Positions 5,936 through 6,261 of a DNA stretch of 6,261 nucleotides are shown here, piece after piece. The number at the start of each line of letters is the position of its first letter. Positions within the stretch are counted from its first letter, which is position 1. Source of the DNA: Pseudomonadota bacterium (lineage in GTDB: Bacteria > Pseudomonadota > Alphaproteobacteria > Rhizobiales > Kaistiaceae); NCBI GenBank assembly GCA_023433185.1, contig JAEZEN010000346.1, positions 1 to 6,261 on the forward strand, in the 5' to 3' direction. The notes below the pieces were generated by a model that did no database searches, had not been told where the DNA came from, and worked only from the letters and a program-made list of their open reading frames with translations. A program made the translations under genes and the position numbers.

Positions 5936-6261
5936 GCCTCGGCGGAGACGGCTGGCACCCGGTGGCGATCACTTCCGGGCTCGCCCCGGGAACCTCCAAC
6001 GGGACCCGCCTCCTCGGCCGCGAGATCGTCGTGTGGCGCGACATGGCGGGGATGGCGCACGCCTGGGACGACCGCTGCCCGCACCGCGGCATGCGCCTCT
6101 CCCTCGGCTTCGTTCGCGACGACGGCATCGCCTGCCTCTATCACGGGTGGCGCTACGACACCGCGGGTCGCTGCCGGCACATCCCCGCCCACCCCCAGCT
6201 CGTCCCGCCGGAGACGATCCAGGTGCCGGTCCACGAGACCACGGAACGGCTCGGCATGACC
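5932..6261 (+). CDS. N-terminal Rieske [2Fe-2S] domain protein, probably an NdmD-like oxygenase reductase (3' end outside window)
   Basis: The first 110 residues of a protein that begins with an intact Rieske domain; the frame runs off the window end. W8-H9-P10, LLGREIVVWRD (27-37) and AWDDRCPHRG (44-53) lead to the cluster ligands C49-x-H51 and C68-x2-H71 in CLYHGWRY (68-75), followed by GRC and IPAH (84-87). This is precisely the segment absent from the divergently encoded catalytic subunit. The visible part resembles the start of NdmD, the caffeine-pathway reductase whose N-terminal Rieske domain precedes FMN, NADH and plant-type [2Fe-2S] domains. Alternatives are a complete VanA-like oxygenase or a stand-alone Rieske ferredoxin; the missing 3' part decides. 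Its ATG overlaps the stop of the small acylphosphatase-like gene (ATGA), and a weak GGGGA lies about 12 nt upstream. The Rieske call is very sure; the NdmD-like role is inferred from the neighbour that needs such a partner. Confidence 0.85.
   Translation, partial: MSLGGDGWHPVAITSGLAPGTSNGTRLLGREIVVWRDMAGMAHAWDDRCPHRGMRLSLGFVRDDGIACLYHGWRYDTAGRCRHIPAHPQLVPPETIQVPVHETTERLGMT

Noticed and set aside
5356..6234. 292-codon minus-strand frame opposite the Rieske gene
   Set aside because: Arg/Ala/Gly-rich shadow. The plus strand here encodes an unmistakable Rieske motif and the small protein.

Overview
This is a GC-rich window (roughly 70 % G+C by eye), densely coding, with the layout of an alphaproteobacterial chromosome. 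That assignment is an inference from the opgH-opgC pairing (known as an operon in Rhodobacter sphaeroides), the codon bias and the closest remembered homologues. Six genes are visible; the first and last are cut by the window edges. There is no rRNA, tRNA, mobile element or CRISPR array that I can support.

Left part (1-3235, + strand): the end of opgH, the inner-membrane glucosyltransferase that makes the backbone of osmoregulated periplasmic glucans, is followed 21 nt later by opgC, the membrane protein that succinylates those glucans. This is a standard envelope and osmoadaptation operon. It meets the next gene tail to tail with only two bases between the stop codons.

Right part (3238-6261): a divergent locus that looks like one purine or methylpurine catabolic unit. 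Leftward run a gene for a ring-hydroxylating-oxygenase catalytic subunit that lacks its Rieske iron-sulfur segment (4622-5470) and, 10 nt after it, guanine deaminase guaD (3238-4611). Rightward run a small 84-residue protein resembling acylphosphatase but without its catalytic Arg and Asn (5681-5935) and, in an ATGA overlap, a protein opening with an intact Rieske domain (5932 to the window end). The Rieske-less catalytic subunit and the Rieske-first protein complement each other. This is the arrangement known from the caffeine pathway of Pseudomonas putida CBB5, where NdmC (N7-demethylase, no Rieske cluster) borrows the Rieske cluster of its reductase NdmD.

The linkage to guanine deaminase suggests a role on guanine-derived purines. 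One specific hypothesis is disposal of 7-methylguanine from RNA turnover by deamination and N7-demethylation to xanthine. The 210-bp divergent intergenic region holds a clean 23-bp dyad (5541-5563) that could be a shared operator. The most novel elements are the split oxygenase next to guaD and the degenerate acylphosphatase-like partner.
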